From positions 1,860,001 through 1,924,000 of the forward strand of contig NZ_JAHLZY020000001.1 in assembly GCF_018967865.2 (NCBI RefSeq): a DNA stretch of 64,000 nucleotides, given 5' to 3'. The DNA is from Hymenobacter siberiensis. GTDB lineage: Bacteria > Bacteroidota > Bacteroidia > Cytophagales > Hymenobacteraceae. Numbering within the stretch: position 1 is the stretch's first letter; every line of letters starts with the position of its first letter. A program made the position numbers and the translations under genes. The notes below the pieces were generated by a model. It made no database searches and was not told where the DNA came from. It saw only the letters and a program-made list of their open reading frames with translations. Shown here in pieces: positions 17,463-25,904 of this stretch.

Positions 17463-18656
17463 TCAGGCGAAGGAAAGGGTTAGCTGCGCGGGACCGGTGG
17501 CGGCGGGTTTGGGTACGGGATTCCTATTACACTTATCTGAAATTCCTTTCATTAATACTGGAGAAAGGAGTTTCAGGGAATTTTTTAATTGCTCGTTGAT
17601 ATTCTTTCGTGTTTGCAGAGTATGATAAATAGTGACAATTGCTTCCTGAATATCTTTATCTGGAATTGGTACTTCGATTTCCAGAAATCTATCCCAGTCC
17701 AAACCTCCTCTAACGCTTGAATCACAATAAAACCAAGCTAGTCTATCAAACTCAGTGCGATGAAACCAAAGCATGAGAAACTCAGGCAATACTTCTACAT
17801 CTTGCTTGACCTTAAATGTTTTATAAGCCGGCGATACTATTGCCTTTATGTCACTTTGATACAGAGATACTGGCAGCATTTCATCTCTGCCTACGTGCAT
17901 TATATTCGCCGCAAATATGCCATTGCTAATTATTTTATAATTACTTAGACTACTTTCTGGCACATTAGCCTTTGACGGCATAAACCTCTTTTTGATATTA
18001 ACACCAAGAAGATTTTTCACTTGCCCATCAACATTTCTTCTATCGACTGATTCGATGATACTGCCAATAGACTGCAACAGCTTTTTATCAGTTAAGGTCT
18101 CCAAGTATATATTACAAATGAATTGCAGATGTAACAAGCTTTCTTCATAGGTTTTTTGATTTGAAATCAAAGACCTATACAGAGAAACATACTTGTGTTG
18201 CTCATTAATACTTGGCACGGGGATTTCAATATCACACAACCTGTCCCATTCTAGGCCGCCACGAACACTTGAATCACAGTAATACCAGCTCAATCTATCA
18301 AGCTCAGTACGGCTAAATTGAAGCATCAAGTATTCAGGAAGCAATTCTGCTTCATCAATAACCTCAAAAGTCATGTACGCAGGCGAAACAATGGATAGCC
18401 TAACTTCATCGTATAGAGCCACTGGTAACCTTGCATCTCTGCCAACGTGCATAACATTGGCGGCAAATTGGTTTCTTTTGATAATCTTATACTTAGACAA
18501 GTCTACGCCGGAAGTATTTGCTACAGATGGCATGAATTTTTTCGCAACATTTACTCCTAGTAAATTGGTTACAGCTAGGTCTTTATTCCTGACATCTATC
18601 AAACGGACATGACTGCCTATGCGCTCAAATTTCATAACCCAGTGCTTTAAAGGCAT
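17463..18656 (-). CDS. hsdS: Type I specificity subunit HsdS with two near-identical recognition domains
   Basis: 397 residues with two target-recognition domains (about 31-148 and 215-332) separated and followed by helical spacers. The two domains are unusually alike: both read NLLGVN..K(K/R)FMPS.AN, then FAAN(V/I)MHVGRD, IVSPAY, and CDSSVRGGL.WDR..(D/E)IE(I/V)P. HsdS domains normally differ, because each reads a different half-site. Duplication predicts a near-symmetrical bipartite target. The gene overlaps the end of hsdM by 32 bp from this ATG, or 11 bp from an ATG 21 bp further in, which gives a more typical start (MKFERIGSHVRL). The coding sequence is AT-rich compared with hsdR. Confidence 0.92.
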   Translation of the reverse strand: MPLKHWVMKFERIGSHVRLIDVRNKDLAVTNLLGVNVAKKFMPSVANTSGVDLSKYKIIKRNQFAANVMHVGRDARLPVALYDEVRLSIVSPAYMTFEVIDEAELLPEYLMLQFSRTELDRLSWYYCDSSVRGGLEWDRLCDIEIPVPSINEQHKYVSLYRSLISNQKTYEESLLHLQFICNIYLETLTDKKLLQSIGSIIESVDRRNVDGQVKNLLGVNIKKRFMPSKANVPESSLSNYKIISNGIFAANIMHVGRDEMLPVSLYQSDIKAIVSPAYKTFKVKQDVEVLPEFLMLWFHRTEFDRLAWFYCDSSVRGGLDWDRFLEIEVPIPDKDIQEAIVTIYHTLQTRKNINEQLKNSLKLLSPVLMKGISDKCNRNPVPKPAATGPAQLTLSFA

Positions 18657-20208
18657 TAACTAATTCCTGCTGAGATTCATCTTCCTCGCTCATCAACAGT
18701 TTGAATTTCCCCTGGATTTGCTTCATTTCAGAATCAAAATCTATTCCTGCATCCCGGTCAACAAATTCAATATACTTGCTAGGGACCAAGGAAAAATCAT
18801 TGGCTTTAACAAGGTCAAATTTTACTGAACGACAATACTCGGCAACATCTTTGTAAGAATCCTCGAAACCTAGTTGCTGCCAATTATGGTAATTGTTTGA
18901 TACCAGCGCAACTTCCTCATTCGTTAATTCGATAAATTGCTTTTCGAATTCTTGGCCCCACTTGCGCAAATCCATAAACAATATCTCGCCCTGGCGATTA
19001 CGATACCTTTTCACCTTATCGCCAACCTCAACGATTCTTTCATTCTTATTCTTATTCAAAATCCATAGCGTCACACTTATATCTGTTGTATAGAACACTT
19101 TCATTGGAATGATTAAGATGGCCTCCACTAGGTCATTTTCAATAAGCTTGCGGCGGATTTTATACTCTTCACCGCGACTACTGAGGGCGCCATTAGCTAG
19201 TATAAAGCCTGCCACGCCATTATCAGAAAGCTTAGCCACCATGTTCAGAATCCAGCCGTAATTAGCGTTGGAGCGGGGCGGCACGTCGTAACCGCGCCAG
19301 CGGGCGTCATCGGTCAGCTCGTTTTCGCCACGCCATTCTTTTCCTTGGTTGAAGGGCGGGTTGGCCATAATGTAGTCGGCCTTGAGGTCGGGGTGCTGGT
19401 CCTGGCCGAAAGTATCGGCGGCCTTCTCGCCCAGGTTGGCCGAGATGCCCCGGATGGCCAGGTTCATCTTGGCCAGCTTGTATGTGGTATTGGTATACTC
19501 CTGCCCGTAGATGGACACCTTCTGCTTGCTGCCGTGGTGGCTCTCGATGAACTTGATGCTCTGCACGAACATGCCGCCCGAGCCGCACGCCGGGTCGTAG
19601 ATGATGCCCTCGTAGGGCTCAATCATCTCGGCAATCAGGTTTACGATGCTGGCCGGGGTATAGAACTCGCCTTTGCCCTTGCCCTCGGCCAGCGCAAACT
19701 TGCTCAGGAAGTACTGGTACACCTTGCCCACCACGTCCTGTTTCTTGTCCTTGAGCGTGTCGATGTTGCTTATTTCATCCACCAGCGCCGCCAGCTTGGT
19801 TGGGTCCAGCCCGAGGCGCGAAAAGTAGTTATCGGGCAGTGCGCCCTTCAGCGCCTTGTTGTCCTTCTCTATGGTGTGCAACGCCGTGTCGATGATGAGC
19901 GCCAAATCGGGCTGCTTGGCCCGGTCCTGAATGTAGCCCCAGCGCGACTTCTCTTCCAGGAAAAACACGTTTTTCATGTTGTAGAAGTCGGGCATTTCGA
20001 TGTACTTGTCCTTGCCCTCGGCCACCAGCTCCTGCCGGCGCTCGGCAAACTTGTCGGAGGCGAACTTGAGGAATACCAGCCCAAGCACGACGTGCTTATA
20101 TTCGGCCGGCTCGACGGAGCCGCGCAGCTTGTTTGCCGACTCCCAGAGGGATACTTCGATTGCTTTTTCCTTGACCGGTTTTTTCGGTGCTTTTTTCTCT
20201 TTAGCCAT
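18625..20208 (-). CDS. hsdM: Type I DNA methyltransferase, HsdM subunit
   Basis: 527 residues. The N-terminal helical HsdM domain (LWESANKLRGSVEPAEYKHVV) is followed by EFYTPASIV, SAM-binding DPACGSGG (205-212) and catalytic NPPF (283-286), as in N6-adenine methyltransferases. With HsdS it methylates the host target. It is first in the operon. The last third of the gene (below about 19,260) is AT-rich like hsdS, while the first two thirds are GC-rich, pointing to a recombination junction within the gene. Confidence 0.95.
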   Translation of the reverse strand: MAKEKKAPKKPVKEKAIEVSLWESANKLRGSVEPAEYKHVVLGLVFLKFASDKFAERRQELVAEGKDKYIEMPDFYNMKNVFFLEEKSRWGYIQDRAKQPDLALIIDTALHTIEKDNKALKGALPDNYFSRLGLDPTKLAALVDEISNIDTLKDKKQDVVGKVYQYFLSKFALAEGKGKGEFYTPASIVNLIAEMIEPYEGIIYDPACGSGGMFVQSIKFIESHHGSKQKVSIYGQEYTNTTYKLAKMNLAIRGISANLGEKAADTFGQDQHPDLKADYIMANPPFNQGKEWRGENELTDDARWRGYDVPPRSNANYGWILNMVAKLSDNGVAGFILANGALSSRGEEYKIRRKLIENDLVEAILIIPMKVFYTTDISVTLWILNKNKNERIVEVGDKVKRYRNRQGEILFMDLRKWGQEFEKQFIELTNEEVALVSNNYHNWQQLGFEDSYKDVAEYCRSVKFDLVKANDFSLVPSKYIEFVDRDAGIDFDSEMKQIQGKFKLLMSEEDESQQELVNAFKALGYEI

Positions 20209-20246
20209 TACGGAGGGCCTAAATGCTTATTGTGTTGTAAACTTCA

Positions 20247-20261
20247 GTTGAGTGACTCAAC
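20247..20261. promoter_or_regulatory. Inverted repeat upstream of hsdM
   Basis: GTTGAG-TGA-CTCAAC lies 39 bp upstream of the hsdM start, a suitable position for an operator. The rest of the stretch from 20209 to 20506 contains no gene that I can support. Confidence 0.35.
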
Positions 20262-20506
20262 CTTCGTTGCAGATGTGTTTCCCTAAAATAGCTTAGGTGG
20301 GCGGAATGACGTGGTGTTCAGTTAGGAGTCTTCAGCACTTTGGTTTTTGCAGAAGATTGCGACATCAAGTTCATCCTTGCTTCCAAAGTTAGGCCTGTTA
20401 CCTTTTGCATGGCTATTGCTGTGATGAAACTTTGGCCGAACATTATTTACTACGCGGACACTGATGTCCGGCCTGTGCTCACACCTGTCCGGCTTGCGGA
20501 TACGCC

Positions 20507-20806
20507 TCACGCCACCTCTTGCGCCCATTCCCACTCCTCGTCTTCTTCATTCGCCCTTGCTAGCGCCATCCGTACCACCGCTGCCAGGCTCAGCAGCCCC
20601 ACCGACGCCGCTTCGGTCGGCCGCTGCCGCTGAAACAGCCGCACCAAGTATTCCACTAGCACGGCCGGGGCCGGCCGCTGGTCCATCAGCGCCGGCAGCC
20701 CGGCCCGCCACTCCCAGGAAGCGCCCGGTCGGGTAACCACCAATTCCCGTACCACCCCTGGCGTGCTCTCCACCCGCACCCCCAGCAACATTATCAAGTT
20801 TGCCAT
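20507..20806 (-). CDS. Small hypothetical protein downstream of umuC
   Basis: 99 residues from the ATG at 20806 (MANLIMLLGVRVESTPG); a start 24 bp further out is possible. It has a mixed N-terminal fold, a helical middle (AVLVEYLVRLFQRQ, VGLLSLAAVVRMALARA) and an acidic tryptophan-containing tail. It lies 58 bp after umuC on the same strand and may be co-transcribed. No recognised family. Confidence 0.5.
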   Translation of the reverse strand: MANLIMLLGVRVESTPGVVRELVVTRPGASWEWRAGLPALMDQRPAPAVLVEYLVRLFQRQRPTEAASVGLLSLAAVVRMALARANEEDEEWEWAQEVA

Positions 20807-20864
20807 TTCGTTTCTGTAAAAACTGTCCAAATAATTTGATTCCTGATTCAGGGGCGGGAAGTGC

Positions 20865-22172
20865 TTAACACCGCACCTGCCACAGTTCGCCCCACTTCGT
20901 CGTAAACGCCGGGCTTTTCGCTCCCCGCTTCATTCCCCACGGCTCCTGCTGACCTGCCGTTTTCACGGCCGCGCCCACCCGCACCGCGCCACCCCCGTAG
21001 CGCTTATTCAGCGCATCCAGCGCCCCCATCAGTTTAGTGCGCTCCGGCGAGCAGGCCACATCCGCGAACAGCGCCGCCTGTTGGTTCGCGCCCGCCCGCT
21101 CCAGCCCATCCAGCACAATCCCGGCCTTCACGTACCGCATGCCCGGTCGCCACAGCCGCTCCAGCCCCCGCCGCGCCCAACCCGCCAGCACCAGCGTGTC
21201 ATCTGTCGCCGTGGGCAGGGTCAGCTGCGCCGAAAAGGAGTAGGGCGGGGGCGTGTTGCCGTACCGGCTGGTTTCGATAAACACCGTCATCAGCCGCGCC
21301 GCCATGACCTGCGCCCGCAGCTTCTCACCCGCCCGCGTCGCGTGGGTGGCCACCGCCCCGGCCACGTCTTCCATCCGCGTCAGCACCTGTCCAAACGAGC
21401 GAGAGCAGCACAACGACTTGCGCGCCTCGTCTTCCACCGTCACGCTCGAGCACGGTAACCCCCGCAGCTCATGCAGCATCCGCGCCCCCACCACGCCGCC
21501 TAGATTCTTACGCGCCCAGGCATCGCCCACCCCCGCCAGCTGCGCGGCCGTGCGAATGCCCGCCGTGTGCAGCTTGGCAGCCGACCGATACCCCACGCCC
21601 CACACGTCCTCCACCGCCACCTGCGCCAGCGCCTCGCGCCGCTGCTCCTCGTCGTCCAGCACCACCACCCCCGAGCCCGGGTTGGCCGAGTTGGCCATCT
21701 GGTTGGCCAACTTGGCCAGTCGGTTGGCCAACTTGGCCAATGTCTTGGTCGGAGCCACGCCCACGCACACTGGAATGCCGGTGCGTTGCCTCACCGCCCC
21801 GCGCACGTCGCTGGCCCAGCCCGCTAGGTCGAAATGTCGCTGCATACCGTGCAAGTCCAGAAAGGCCTCGTCAATCGAATAGATTTCCACTGCCGGGGCC
21901 CGCTGCTGCAGGTACCACATCACGCGCCGGCTCATGTCCCCGTACAGCTCATAGTTCGAGGAGCAGGCCACCCCGCCGAGCCGCTCATATTCCTCCTTCA
22001 CCTGGAAGTAAGGCACACCCATTTTAAGCCCCAGCGCCTTGGCTTCCTGCGACCGGGCCACCACACACCCGTCATTATTGGAAAGCACCACCACCGGCCG
22101 TCCTTCCAGCTCCGGCCGGAACACTCGCTCACACGAAGCGTAAAAATTGTTGCAATCGACCAGGCCAAACAT
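20865..22172 (-). CDS. umuC: Y-family DNA polymerase UmuC
   Basis: 435 residues beginning MFGLVDCNNFYASCERVFRP, the UmuC signature. Catalytic acidic residues are Asp6 and the Asp101-Glu102 pair in YSIDEAFLDL. Palm, fingers, thumb and little-finger regions all appear present. It is the error-prone translesion polymerase subunit of Pol V. An in-frame repeat (LAKLAN, RLAKLAN, QMANSAN at about 145-164) expands the segment where UmuC normally reads TKTLAKLANH. It lies 108 bp after umuD. Many mobile elements carry umuDC to cope with SOS conditions. Confidence 0.93.
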   Translation of the reverse strand: MFGLVDCNNFYASCERVFRPELEGRPVVVLSNNDGCVVARSQEAKALGLKMGVPYFQVKEEYERLGGVACSSNYELYGDMSRRVMWYLQQRAPAVEIYSIDEAFLDLHGMQRHFDLAGWASDVRGAVRQRTGIPVCVGVAPTKTLAKLANRLAKLANQMANSANPGSGVVVLDDEEQRREALAQVAVEDVWGVGYRSAAKLHTAGIRTAAQLAGVGDAWARKNLGGVVGARMLHELRGLPCSSVTVEDEARKSLCCSRSFGQVLTRMEDVAGAVATHATRAGEKLRAQVMAARLMTVFIETSRYGNTPPPYSFSAQLTLPTATDDTLVLAGWARRGLERLWRPGMRYVKAGIVLDGLERAGANQQAALFADVACSPERTKLMGALDALNKRYGGGAVRVGAAVKTAGQQEPWGMKRGAKSPAFTTKWGELWQVRC

Positions 22173-22280
22173 ACGGCAGTAGGGTAGTGGGCTCGCTTCT
22201 TTGGGAAGGGGCCAGGGTAAATACCAAGAAGTCAGGTGCTCTTTGCCTAAGAAGCCAGGGGCCCAGCTGGGCCTATATAG

Positions 22281-22754
22281 TTATTGGGGCCGCACGTAGC
22301 TCAATCCCCGTCTTCCCTCCGTCACGAGCGGATGCAACACCAACACCACCACCCCAAAAATTCTCAAATCATCGGCATTCCGTACCACAATGGGCTTATA
22401 GGCTGGATTCTCCGCCACCAACGCTACCGAGTCAACCCGCTGCGACAACCGTTTCACCGTGTACTCCCCCTCTACACAGGCCACCACAATGTCGCCGTCT
22501 TGCGCCTGCATGCTGCGGTCCACCGCCAGCACGTCGCCGTCGTGGATGCCCGCGCCCGTCATGCTCTGGCCGTGGGCCCGCGCCAGGAACGAAGCGTCCG
22601 GGTGCCGCAGCATCAACCGGTTTAAATCCACCAGCTCTAATTCGTAGTCACCGGCCGGCGACGGAAACCCGCACGACAGCAACGCACTCACCATCGGCAG
22701 GGGGTGCGCTGAAAGTAGGGGATAGGCTTTGCCCAGTAAAATGACCTGGTCCAT
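22281..22754 (-). CDS. umuD: UmuD-like S24 autoprotease
   Basis: 157 residues from the ATG at 22754 (MDQVILLG...); a 22-residue upstream extension is unlikely. CGFPSPAGDY at 28-37 is the hallmark UmuD cleavage region (Cys28-Gly29). The catalytic Ser64 lies in GQSMTGAGI and Lys101 in YTVKRL. RecA-stimulated self-cleavage yields the active partner of UmuC. It precedes umuC in the same operon. Confidence 0.92.
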   Translation of the reverse strand: MDQVILLGKAYPLLSAHPLPMVSALLSCGFPSPAGDYELELVDLNRLMLRHPDASFLARAHGQSMTGAGIHDGDVLAVDRSMQAQDGDIVVACVEGEYTVKRLSQRVDSVALVAENPAYKPIVVRNADDLRIFGVVVLVLHPLVTEGRRGLSYVRPQ

Positions 22755-22950
22755 CTGATGGTAAGTTAAGATTGTTAAATATTGTAGACAGCTAAGCCTA
22801 TTTAGTTGCTTAGCCGCCACAAGTATACAACCCGGCTAACAAATTTAGTTTATTGTTTGCTAACGGTTATGCCAATTTTAGTTTTAACTAATTGACTTCA
22901 TGAATAATAAAATTTAGTTTGTAGTCCCCGCGGTACTATCGCGCATGTCC

Positions 22951-22988
22951 TAAAACTAAAACGAGCGGACCATTTGGCCCGCTCGTTT
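22951..22988 (-). terminator. Terminator after the endolysin gene
   Basis: The stem ACGAGCGG/CCGCTCGT extends by A-T pairs. On the minus strand it is followed by TTTTAGTTTTAGG, giving a U-rich tail 11 bp beyond the endolysin stop. Several TTTAGTTT motifs lie between here and umuD (around 22846, 22875, 22909 and, inverted, 22951) and may be regulatory. Confidence 0.65.
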
Positions 22989-22998
22989 CGTTTACACC

Positions 22999-23469
22999 CT
23001 ACACCTCAAAGTGCGGCCGGTCCTTGAACTTAGGCCAGTCGCCGCCCCAGCGCACCCGCGCATCGGCCGCTTTCATCAGCCGCGCAAACTTGCTCAGCAA
23101 GAGCCCAGACCACGACACCGACCCATCGGCCAGTAGAAAGGCCACGTCCAGCGCCCGGCTTGGGAGCGTGTTGTGCTTGCTTTCCCCGCCGCGCTTATAC
23201 GTTACGATGGGCCCCGGTGCGCTCCGCCCGTGGGTGTACAGCTCATCCTGCCGTTCCGGTGACCGGTACCCTTCGCTCACAAATGGCAGCCCCAGCGCCA
23301 TCAGAACCGGGTCACCCATCCAGCGCCGCAATGCTACCTGGTAGGCTTCCACCAGTTCCGTCCGCACCTGCGATAGCCGCGTGGCCTGCCGCAGCCGTTG
23401 CGCCACGTTCAGCCGCGGCGGCGGAAGCAGCCGTAACCTCGTCGACGCGCTATTCTGCTCCGTTGCCAT
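22999..23469 (-). CDS. M15-family peptidase, probable endolysin
   Basis: 156 residues. The C-terminal two thirds match the VanY/M15 L-Ala-D-Glu or D,D-peptidase fold: VSEGYRSPERQDELYTHGRS, zinc ligands in SKHN (His99) and ALDVAF (Asp108), and WGGDWPKFKDRPHFEV with His153. Such enzymes cut peptidoglycan cross-links and act as phage lysins. There is no signal peptide. The start overlaps the preceding holin-like gene by 20 bp, the usual lysis-cassette layout. Confidence 0.88.
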   Translation of the reverse strand: MATEQNSASTRLRLLPPPRLNVAQRLRQATRLSQVRTELVEAYQVALRRWMGDPVLMALGLPFVSEGYRSPERQDELYTHGRSAPGPIVTYKRGGESKHNTLPSRALDVAFLLADGSVSWSGLLLSKFARLMKAADARVRWGGDWPKFKDRPHFEV

Positions 23470-23734
23470 TGCTCCCGTTGCCGTTATTGCCGGCCTTCTC
23501 CCCGGGCACTGCTTCCACCGGTATCCTCACCACTTCCTCGGGCTTCTGCAGGGTCTTGCGTATTGTCGCCCAAATGGTCACAATGGCCACCAGTGCCTGA
23601 ATTATCAGCCGTCCGTAGTGCTCAATCGCCGTCGGGTCGGGCGGCACTAATTCGTGCGTGGCCACTTGCCCAAGCAGGGCCGTCATTCCAATGTGGGCCA
23701 AGTGCCCGGCTTTCGTGCTGCTAAACATATGCAT
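23450..23734 (-). CDS. Small membrane protein, probable holin
   Basis: 94 residues with a hydrophobic helix (LIIQALVAIVTIWATI, about 43-58), weaker hydrophobicity near the N-terminus and a hydrophilic, Gly/Asn-rich C-terminus (NNGNGSNGNGAE). The gene overlaps the start of the endolysin gene. Size, topology and position fit a holin or spanin-like lysis protein, but no family motif proves it. A start two codons in is equally possible. Confidence 0.55.
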   Translation of the reverse strand: MHMFSSTKAGHLAHIGMTALLGQVATHELVPPDPTAIEHYGRLIIQALVAIVTIWATIRKTLQKPEEVVRIPVEAVPGEKAGNNGNGSNGNGAE

Positions 23735-23770
23735 GTTGTCTAAAAAAGTTGATATTCACTATTGACCTTG

Positions 23771-23778
23771 CAAATTTA
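23771..23778 (-). promoter_or_regulatory. -7 box of the lysis-gene promoter
   Basis: On the minus strand the bases read TAAATTTG, a perfect TAnnTTTG box, 37 bp before the holin-like start. It lies between the arms of an inverted repeat, GTTGTCTA (23735-23742) and TAGACAAC (23786-23793), which may be an operator. No clear -33 box at the usual spacing. Confidence 0.45.
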
Positions 23779-23819
23779 CACTAAATAGACAACTTTGATT
23801 GTATATACTAGACGGCTTT

Positions 23820-24600
23820 ATGAATGCCAGTGTAATTGCATTTTTAATAGTTGAAGAATTGATGTGTTGAGTAACATGCAGTAGTTGGGCGGCCCCCCGG
23901 CCCTCCGCGCTGCTCCGGGCCGGGGTCAGGCTGTCCAGGGGTCCGCTTCGCTGCCGTGCTGCGCACCACTCCCGTTGGTCGTGCCCTTCCCATCCTTCCC
24001 GCATTCCCCCGATGCTAAAGCTGCTGAGCGTGACGACCGCCCTACGCTCCGGCCCACCTCATTTCGCTCCCTACACCAACGCGGCGCCCCGTTCATCGCT
24101 CCTGGCGTCACTCTTCACTCAGCTTGCTATGGCTCCGGTCGCTGCATTCGGCCAGCCTACGCTACTGAAAAACCACCCCACGGCCCGCTTCCCGATGGTC
24201 AGCCAGCCCCCACCGCCGACCCACCACACCACTGTCAGGCCGCGCAAGGCCCCAAAAAGGCCCTCACGCCGCCCGCCAGCACCCCCTGATGCGGCCGCAG
24301 GCCACCGGCTGGAAAACGCCGGCAACCTGCCCCTGAAGTCTGCGTTCAGGCCACGCAGGCCAAACAATTAGGCCCGCTTCGCGGAGGGTTTCATTGGGGA
24401 GAGCCCCAAGCCCCCGCCATCATGCCCTGGCTGATGCCCGGTCATCTTCCTCGGGTTCCGCAGCCTCCCGTTGGTCGGCCGCTACCGCCTCACAAGGCCG
24501 GCTCCGCCGAGTATCCATTGGGGGCCTCAGGCCGCCCCCAAACCCCCAGGCCAAGGCATTCAGCTTCTTTAGTCAGGTGCCCGGCCGGGGCCAGCGGGGC
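23820..24600. other. GC-rich stretch without a convincing gene
   Basis: The open frames here (for example proline-rich frames on the plus strand) have shadow-like composition, and none begins with a recognisable domain. Short hairpins occur, such as TGGGG-AGAG-CCCCA near 24393 and GGCCTCAGGCC near 24523. The sequence could be a decayed gene region, a structured noncoding transcript or a replication/packaging locus; nothing seen decides between these. Confidence 0.4.
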
Positions 24601-24614
24601 CGCTTGGCGTGGGC

Positions 24615-24974
24615 TCAGTCCAGGGGCAGCAGCTCCATCTTGCGGCCCAGGCGTCGGGCGGCCTTCAGCGTGCTCAGCGTGCCCTTGCTGCGGCCGTCCC
24701 ACACCACCAGCACCAGGGCGGCCTGCTTCACTATCTCGGCGTTGCGCACGTGGGTGGCCGCCGTGGGGCCGTGGGTGGCATAGTCCGGCCGCAGCTCGGT
24801 CAGCGGTACCCCGTGGGTCCGGGCCCAGCTGGCCGCCAGGGCGTCCACCCCGGCCGCCCCGCCGCTCACCACTTCCGCCGGCTCCAGTTCAGCCAGCCGC
24901 GCCAGCAGGGCGGCGCAGCTTTTCACGCTCCGGCTGCCCACCACCGCCACTACTCTTTTATTGTCTTTTTCCAT
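24615..24974 (-). CDS. DUF2493/SLOG-family nucleotide-binding protein
   Basis: 119 residues. VVAVVGSRSV near the N-terminus, VVSGGAAGVDALAASWA in the middle, then ELRPDYATHGPTAATHVRN and LVLVVWDGRSKGT match the DUF2493 (YspA-like) branch of the SLOG superfamily. This Rossmann-like fold is thought to bind nucleotide-derived ligands. The gene is divergent from the operon starting at 25141, with TATCTTTA as a -7-like box on its own strand at 24978-24985. Confidence 0.85.
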   Translation of the reverse strand: MEKDNKRVVAVVGSRSVKSCAALLARLAELEPAEVVSGGAAGVDALAASWARTHGVPLTELRPDYATHGPTAATHVRNAEIVKQAALVLVVWDGRSKGTLSTLKAARRLGRKMELLPLD

Positions 24975-25027
24975 GCTTAAAGATACGAAATAAATACCTG
25001 TAGTGTAACAAACTTTTATAAATATTT

Positions 25028-25060
25028 AATTTGTAATTACAAATTTTATTTGTATCTTTA
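25028..25060 (+). promoter_or_regulatory. Promoter with palindromic operator for the rightward early operon
   Basis: TTTG (25030-25033) and TATCTTTA (25053-25060) are 19 bp apart, matching Bacteroidota -33/-7 spacing. The -33 box is inside the perfect palindrome AATTTGTAATTACAAATT (25028-25045). Its core TTTGTNNTTACAAA is shared with the operator candidate at 2396, so the S24 repressor may control both promoters. A leader of about 75 nt precedes the first gene. Confidence 0.55.
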
Positions 25061-25140
25061 GTGAGTAGAAAGGAAGGACCTAGCTACTCGCCCACCCGGA
25101 GGCCTACGGCGCGGGCACCCCACGGCTAACACATACAGCC

Positions 25141-25464
25141 ATGCAACCCAATCAACTTTTGCAGCTCGCCGCTGCCGCCTGGAAAGGCCCCGCCCTCTGC
25201 CCGTTCGCTGGTATTTGGGTTTCGCAGTCCGCCGCCACCTACGACCAGGGCGGTACCTCTTGGTACATCAGCCTCAAGCTGGCCGAGCAGCCCGCCGAAG
25301 GGCAGCCCCGCCCGGACTTCAAAGGCACCGGCAAGTGCCCGTTTCACGCGCTGCGCGAGGCCTTCCGCTCCATGCGCGCCATTTACCCCGGCTATGCTTT
25401 CGGGGCCGTGTGGGAGGTTATCAAGGCCGAGGATGATTTTGCCGGCGTGCTGGCCCATGCTTAG
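25141..25464 (+). CDS. Hypothetical protein, first gene of early operon
   Basis: 107 residues (starts MQPNQLLQLAAAAWKGP). The middle (SWYISLKLAEQ) is strand-like and the second half (CPFHALREAFRSMRAIYPGYAFGAVWEVI) is helical. No family recognised. Its last codons overlap the start of the next gene by 8 bp. Confidence 0.6.
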   Translation: MQPNQLLQLAAAAWKGPALCPFAGIWVSQSAATYDQGGTSWYISLKLAEQPAEGQPRPDFKGTGKCPFHALREAFRSMRAIYPGYAFGAVWEVIKAEDDFAGVLAHA

Positions 25465-25858
25465 CCTGGTTCTAGCCCCAGCCGCGCCCGCTACGGGTGC
25501 GGCTGGTGGCCAAGCCGCTATCAAAATGGCCGCCTTGCAGGCCACCCTGGCACGATTGGCGGCCAAGTACCCGCCCCGGCCACAGGTAGCGCCCGCGCCG
25601 GCTCCCATCGACCCGGCCGCCACCGCCGCCCGCCACGCACTGGCCCGTGCTCATTCGGCCATGTTCGATGCCCGCGCCGCCAAGTATGCGCTGCGCGACG
25701 ATTACCGCTCCGGGCCCGGCCGCTTTGCCCAGCTGCGCGCCGCCATCATCCGCTGCCGCGAGGCTCAGGCCACTTATGCCGCCGCCGCCGCTGCTTTCCA
25801 CGCCAGCCCCGCCGGTGCCGCTTTGCAGGTCGCCCGCGCCAAGTACCCCCGCTTTTAG
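25457..25858 (+). CDS. Alanine-rich helical hypothetical protein
   Basis: 133 residues from the ATG overlapping the previous stop; a longer in-frame start inside the upstream gene is less likely. The protein is very rich in alanine and arginine with long helices (RHALARAHSAMFDARAAKY, FAQLRAAIIRCREAQATY). There is no signal peptide. Function unknown. Confidence 0.5.
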   Translation: MLSLVLAPAAPATGAAGGQAAIKMAALQATLARLAAKYPPRPQVAPAPAPIDPAATAARHALARAHSAMFDARAAKYALRDDYRSGPGRFAQLRAAIIRCREAQATYAAAAAAFHASPAGAALQVARAKYPRF

Positions 25859-25864
25859 CCACCC

Positions 25865-25890
25865 GGCCCGCGCCCTAGCCAGCGCGGGCC
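25865..25890 (+). other. GC-rich intergenic hairpin 1
   Basis: A perfect 9-bp stem, GGCCCGCGC with GCGCGGGCC and an 8-nt loop, occupies the gap between two operon genes. No U-tract follows, so it is probably not a terminator. Confidence 0.55.
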
Positions 25891-25904
25891 CTAAAGCCCC
25901 TACC

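Noticed and set aside
24012..24371. Proline-rich plus-strand protein of 119 residues
   Set aside because: Low-complexity composition, no domain, and competing frames of equal length; treated as noncoding.
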